From contig JAJEDJ010000022.1 of assembly GCA_022821545.1 (NCBI GenBank), positions 1 through 64,000 on the forward strand: a stretch of DNA of 64,000 nucleotides, read 5' to 3'. The notes below the pieces were generated by a model. The model made no database searches and was not told where the DNA came from. It saw only the letters and a program-made list of their open reading frames with translations. Made by a program: the position numbers and the translations under genes. Positions within the stretch are counted from its first letter, which is position 1, and each line of letters opens with the position of its first letter. Source of the stretch: Caldilineaceae bacterium (lineage in GTDB: Bacteria; Chloroflexota; Anaerolineae; Caldilineales; Caldilineaceae). Shown here one piece after another: positions 61,015 to 64,000 of the stretch.

Positions 61015-64000
61015 ATGACACGTACGCGCAGAAGTCACGGATTTACGGCACTCAATGTCGAAGGAGGCCTCTTGCCTCCCGATTTTCTTCAGGCAATCGC
61101 TGGACTGGATGCGCCCCGTCAGGCCAGTTCCGACTATGGTATCTCGAAGTCACTGGCGATAAAGGAAGAGCTCGCCCGTTACTGGCGCATCGCCAGCGAT
61201 CTGTATGCCGCCTATGCCGAACGCTACCCCCGTGAGGACCTCAGCCCCCAGCGGGTGGGCGTCAGCGACTGGCTTGTTCGCCTGTTGCATTCCGTCTTCA
61301 ACTATGACGACATGGAGAAGGCCGGGCGAATCGCGCTGGACGACCGTGAGTTCCGACTTACCCATCACGCTTGCAGTAGCAGCGTACCGCTCCTGCTCGT
61401 GACGCGTCACTTTGACCTGGACAAGGCCGACAGGCGCTTCGGTTATGAAGGGCGCCGGCAAGCCCCTCATGATCTGATGCAGGAGTTCCTCAACGCCGAG
61501 GACGCCTCCTTGTGGGGCATCGTCTCCAATGGCTCAAAGCTGCGTCTGCTGCGCGACAACCCAAGCCTGACTCGCCCCGCCTACCTTGAAGCTGACCTGG
61601 ACCTCATCTTCCAGGAAGATCTCTATCCTGACTTTGCCGCGCTGTGGCTGGCCGTGCATGCGAGCCGCCTACAGTCGATAGACGACACGCCATCCAGCTG
61701 CATCATCGAAACCTGGCGCGACAAGGCCCATGAAACCGGCGAGCGAGCCCTGGAAAACCTGCGCGACGGCGTGACCGAAGCGCTGCGACAGTTGGGCAAC
61801 GGATTTTTGCAGCATCCGAATAACGAGGAATTGCGGGCCGCTCTCGAAAAAGGCGCCCTGTCAAAGGAACAGTATTTCCAACAGCTTCTCAGGCTGGTCT
61901 ATCGACTCATTTTCCTCTTTTCCACGGAAGAACGAAATCTCCTTCATGTCCCAGAGGCGACCGCAGCCCAGCGCCAGGTTTATGCGGAGGGCTATTCCCT
62001 TTCCCGTCTGCGTGAACGCGCCGAACGCAGACGGCATTACGACCATTACCAGGATCTGTGGCAAAGCCTTCAGATCACTTTCAATGCCCTTGCGCGCGGC
62101 GCGGCCCCATTGGGATTGCCGGCCCTGGGAGGCCTCTTTCGCTCCGGCCAGTGTCCCACCCTGGAAAATTCAGCCATCTCCAATGAACGGCTTCTCGAAG
62201 CCATCCGCAGCCTCAGTTCATTCCGCACCGGGGCCGCGCTCGTGCGCGTCAACTACCGCGATATGGGTACCGAAGAGCTCGGCTCGGTCTACGAAAGCCT
62301 GCTTGAGCTTCAACCGGACGTAGATATGAATGTCACGCCCTGGGCCTTCAATTTTCTCGGCGACGCCGGCGGCGAAAAGGTCAAAGGCTCTGAGCGGAAG
62401 CTTTCCGGCTCCTACTACACGCCTCCCTCCCTTGTCAACGAACTGATCAAGTCCGCCCTGGAACCTGTTCTTGCACAAGCGATTGCCGATCACCCTGCCA
62501 ATCCCAAAAAGGCAATTCTGGACCTCAATGTCGTCGACCCGGCCTGCGGCTCAGGGCACTTTCTCCTGGCCGCGGCCCGTCGCATGGCCGCCGAAATCGT
62601 CCGCATCGAGTCGGATGGCGATAGTTCCGACGAGAGCGCCCGCCAGCATGCCTTGCGCGAGGTCATTCAGAACTGCATCTACGGCGTCGACAAGAATGAG
62701 CTTGCGGTCGAACTCTGCAAGACAGCCCTCTGGATCGAAACCGTCGAGCCGGGCAAGCCGTTGACCTTCCTCAACGCCCACATTCAGCACGGCGACAGCC
62801 TGGTCGGCATCCTCGATCCGGAGCTCATGACTGGCGGCATCCCCGGCGACGCCTACAAGGCCCTGACCGGCGACGACAAAGCCGTTTGCACCGGCCTGAA
62901 AAAGCGCAACAGGCAGTCGAGCTCCGCTGTACAATCTAGCTTGTTCGAAGAGAAAAGCGTGTACGAAGTCACCAGGACCACCAGTGGCCTGGACCGATTG
63001 CCCGAAGATTCACTGGATGACGTCGAGCGCAAGCAGGAAACCTACGATGCCTCCCTTCACGATGAGAAGTATAGGCGGGAGAAACTGCGCGCCGATCTGT
63101 TCGTCGGAGCCTTCTTTGCCGAAAAAACAAAGTCATCAAGCCAGACGGTTCCCTACACCGAAGACCTCGCACGCATAGAGAGTGAGGCTGAGCAACGTAT
63201 CGGCGTGGAGGAAACGGTCGAACAGTTGGCTGACCAACACACGTTCTTCCACTGGCACCTTGCCTTTGCCGATGTTATGCGCCGCGGCGGATTCGATGTC
63301 GTACTTGGAAACCCACCGTGGGAGGTTTCTCAACTTTCAGAGAAGGAATACTTCGCGGTCCGTGCGCCAAGCATAGCTAATCTGTCGGGAGCCAAACGAA
63401 AACAGAGTATTTCGCAACTAGAGGAAAGCGATCCAGACCTCTGGAGAGAGTACAAACTCGACAGACGCGAATACGATGCAAAGAATGAGTTCTGTCGTGG
63501 TAGTGGAAGGTTTCCATTAACCACATTCGGCAAACTAAACAGCTATTCGTTATTCGCGGAAGCTTCTCTTCAACTGCTGTCACCGAGAGGAAAAGCAGGC
63601 CTAATCGTCCAGACAAATATCGCGACCGATGATTCAAATAAAGTCTTCTTTGGCGAGATTATTAGCAATAAGCGGCTCGTAAGTCTATATGACTTTGAAA
63701 ACAGGGAAGAGATATTCTCTGGTGTCCACAGGTCGACCAAGTTCTGTCTGCTTACTCTCAGCGGGGAAGGGAGCCCTAGTCCGCAGTCGGAATTCTCCTT
63801 TTTCCTTCTTCAGGTAGGGCAACTCCGGGAAAAAGAACGTCGATTCGTACTCTCAACCGATGACTTCACCCTTTTTAAGCCCAACACTCGAACCTGCCCA
63901 ATTTTCCGCACAAGGCAGGACATGGAGATCGCCCGCAAAATGTACCGCCGCGCCGGCGTGCTCTGGAGAGAATCCCGCGGCAACGAACTAGAGAAAAATC
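61015..64000 (+). CDS. Eco57I/PglX-like N6-adenine DNA methyltransferase (runs off window)
   Basis: At least 995 residues; I translated it through and the frame stays open to the window end. The ATG at 61015 has GAGGT 4 bp upstream and is 7 bp after the helicase stop. The first 480 residues (helical, with TRHFDLDKADRRFGYEGR, ASLWGIVSNGSKLRLLRD and LFSTEERNLL) match the N-terminal part of Eco57I-type, PglX-like and DrmMI-like enzymes. SAM motif I is V-D508-P-A-C-G-S-G-H-F; the catalytic motif IV is N766-P-P-W769. N6-adenine methylation of host DNA would mark self. A restriction function in the missing C-terminal part cannot be excluded. Confidence 0.88.
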   Translation, partial: MTRTRRSHGFTALNVEGGLLPPDFLQAIAGLDAPRQASSDYGISKSLAIKEELARYWRIASDLYAAYAERYPREDLSPQRVGVSDWLVRLLHSVFNYDDMEKAGRIALDDREFRLTHHACSSSVPLLLVTRHFDLDKADRRFGYEGRRQAPHDLMQEFLNAEDASLWGIVSNGSKLRLLRDNPSLTRPAYLEADLDLIFQEDLYPDFAALWLAVHASRLQSIDDTPSSCIIETWRDKAHETGERALENLRDGVTEALRQLGNGFLQHPNNEELRAALEKGALSKEQYFQQLLRLVYRLIFLFSTEERNLLHVPEATAAQRQVYAEGYSLSRLRERAERRRHYDHYQDLWQSLQITFNALARGAAPLGLPALGGLFRSGQCPTLENSAISNERLLEAIRSLSSFRTGAALVRVNYRDMGTEELGSVYESLLELQPDVDMNVTPWAFNFLGDAGGEKVKGSERKLSGSYYTPPSLVNELIKSALEPVLAQAIADHPANPKKAILDLNVVDPACGSGHFLLAAARRMAAEIVRIESDGDSSDESARQHALREVIQNCIYGVDKNELAVELCKTALWIETVEPGKPLTFLNAHIQHGDSLVGILDPELMTGGIPGDAYKALTGDDKAVCTGLKKRNRQSSSAVQSSLFEEKSVYEVTRTTSGLDRLPEDSLDDVERKQETYDASLHDEKYRREKLRADLFVGAFFAEKTKSSSQTVPYTEDLARIESEAEQRIGVEETVEQLADQHTFFHWHLAFADVMRRGGFDVVLGNPPWEVSQLSEKEYFAVRAPSIANLSGAKRKQSISQLEESDPDLWREYKLDRREYDAKNEFCRGSGRFPLTTFGKLNSYSLFAEASLQLLSPRGKAGLIVQTNIATDDSNKVFFGEIISNKRLVSLYDFENREEIFSGVHRSTKFCLLTLSGEGSPSPQSEFSFFLLQVGQLREKERRFVLSTDDFTLFKPNTRTCPIFRTRQDMEIARKMYRRAGVLWRESRGNELEKN

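Overview
The window looks like a chromosomal segment of a GC-rich, probably aerobic, heterotrophic bacterium. The closest fit I can suggest is Chloroflexota (Caldilinea/Anaerolineae-like, possibly host-associated or marine). This rests on gene content only: a form II CO-dehydrogenase-like cluster, LplB/YtcP-type sugar transport, many Gfo/Idh, enolase-superfamily and phytanoyl-CoA dioxygenase genes, and the Tm-1-like/PEP-hydrolase pair. No rRNA or universal marker protein is present to confirm it.

Layout. 0-3 kb: tRNA-Ser(GGA), small SRP RNA, an MFS transporter, a one-piece tmRNA with a textbook promoter and terminator, then a MntA/HepT-type toxin-antitoxin pair. 3-8.3 kb (minus strand): an aldo/keto reductase, a secreted protein with a spondin-like domain and three DUF4352-like repeats, and a Tat-exported membrane protein carrying an HNH-like motif. 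8.5-12.2 kb (minus): a four-gene cupin, Gfo/Idh, Tm-1-like, PEP-hydrolase operon. 12.4-16.1 kb: a DinB-family gene cut in two by a 3,208-bp IS1595-family transposon with 23-bp terminal inverted repeats, an exact 8-bp target duplication, small passenger genes and strongly structured non-coding DNA.

16.1-32.1 kb (plus): a long run of genes starting at a clear promoter: coxG, coxS, coxL (form II), coxM, a P-loop kinase, moxR/coxD, coxE and a two-gene XdhC/CoxI pair. It continues into glycolate-oxidase-like glcD, a discoidin plus sugar-dehydrogenase lipoprotein, glcE, a quinone oxidoreductase and glcF. 32.2-36.8 kb (minus): a class IV aminotransferase whose expected PLP lysine is replaced by His, a sulfotransferase-like partner, a hypothetical protein and oligopeptidase B. 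37.1-50.9 kb (plus): an ABC sugar transporter, a large uncharacterised protein, two enolase-superfamily dehydratases, a Gfo/Idh oxidoreductase, a PhyH dioxygenase, a family-39-like glycosyltransferase, an ADP-ribosylglycohydrolase and a DUF1907 (C11orf54-like) protein. A flippase-like membrane protein follows on the minus strand.

52.5-64 kb (plus, running off the window): a compact defence-type operon of three large genes. They are a DUF1998 DExH helicase with a C-terminal Vsr/DUF559-like nuclease domain, a DrmD-like SNF2-type helicase, and an Eco57I/PglX-like N6-adenine methyltransferase (no stop before the window end). The parts recall class 1 DISARM and Druantia, but the order and domain fusion differ from the canonical forms as I know them. 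It is the best candidate here for an incompletely described system; the IS1595 element with its passengers and RNA-like structures is the second.
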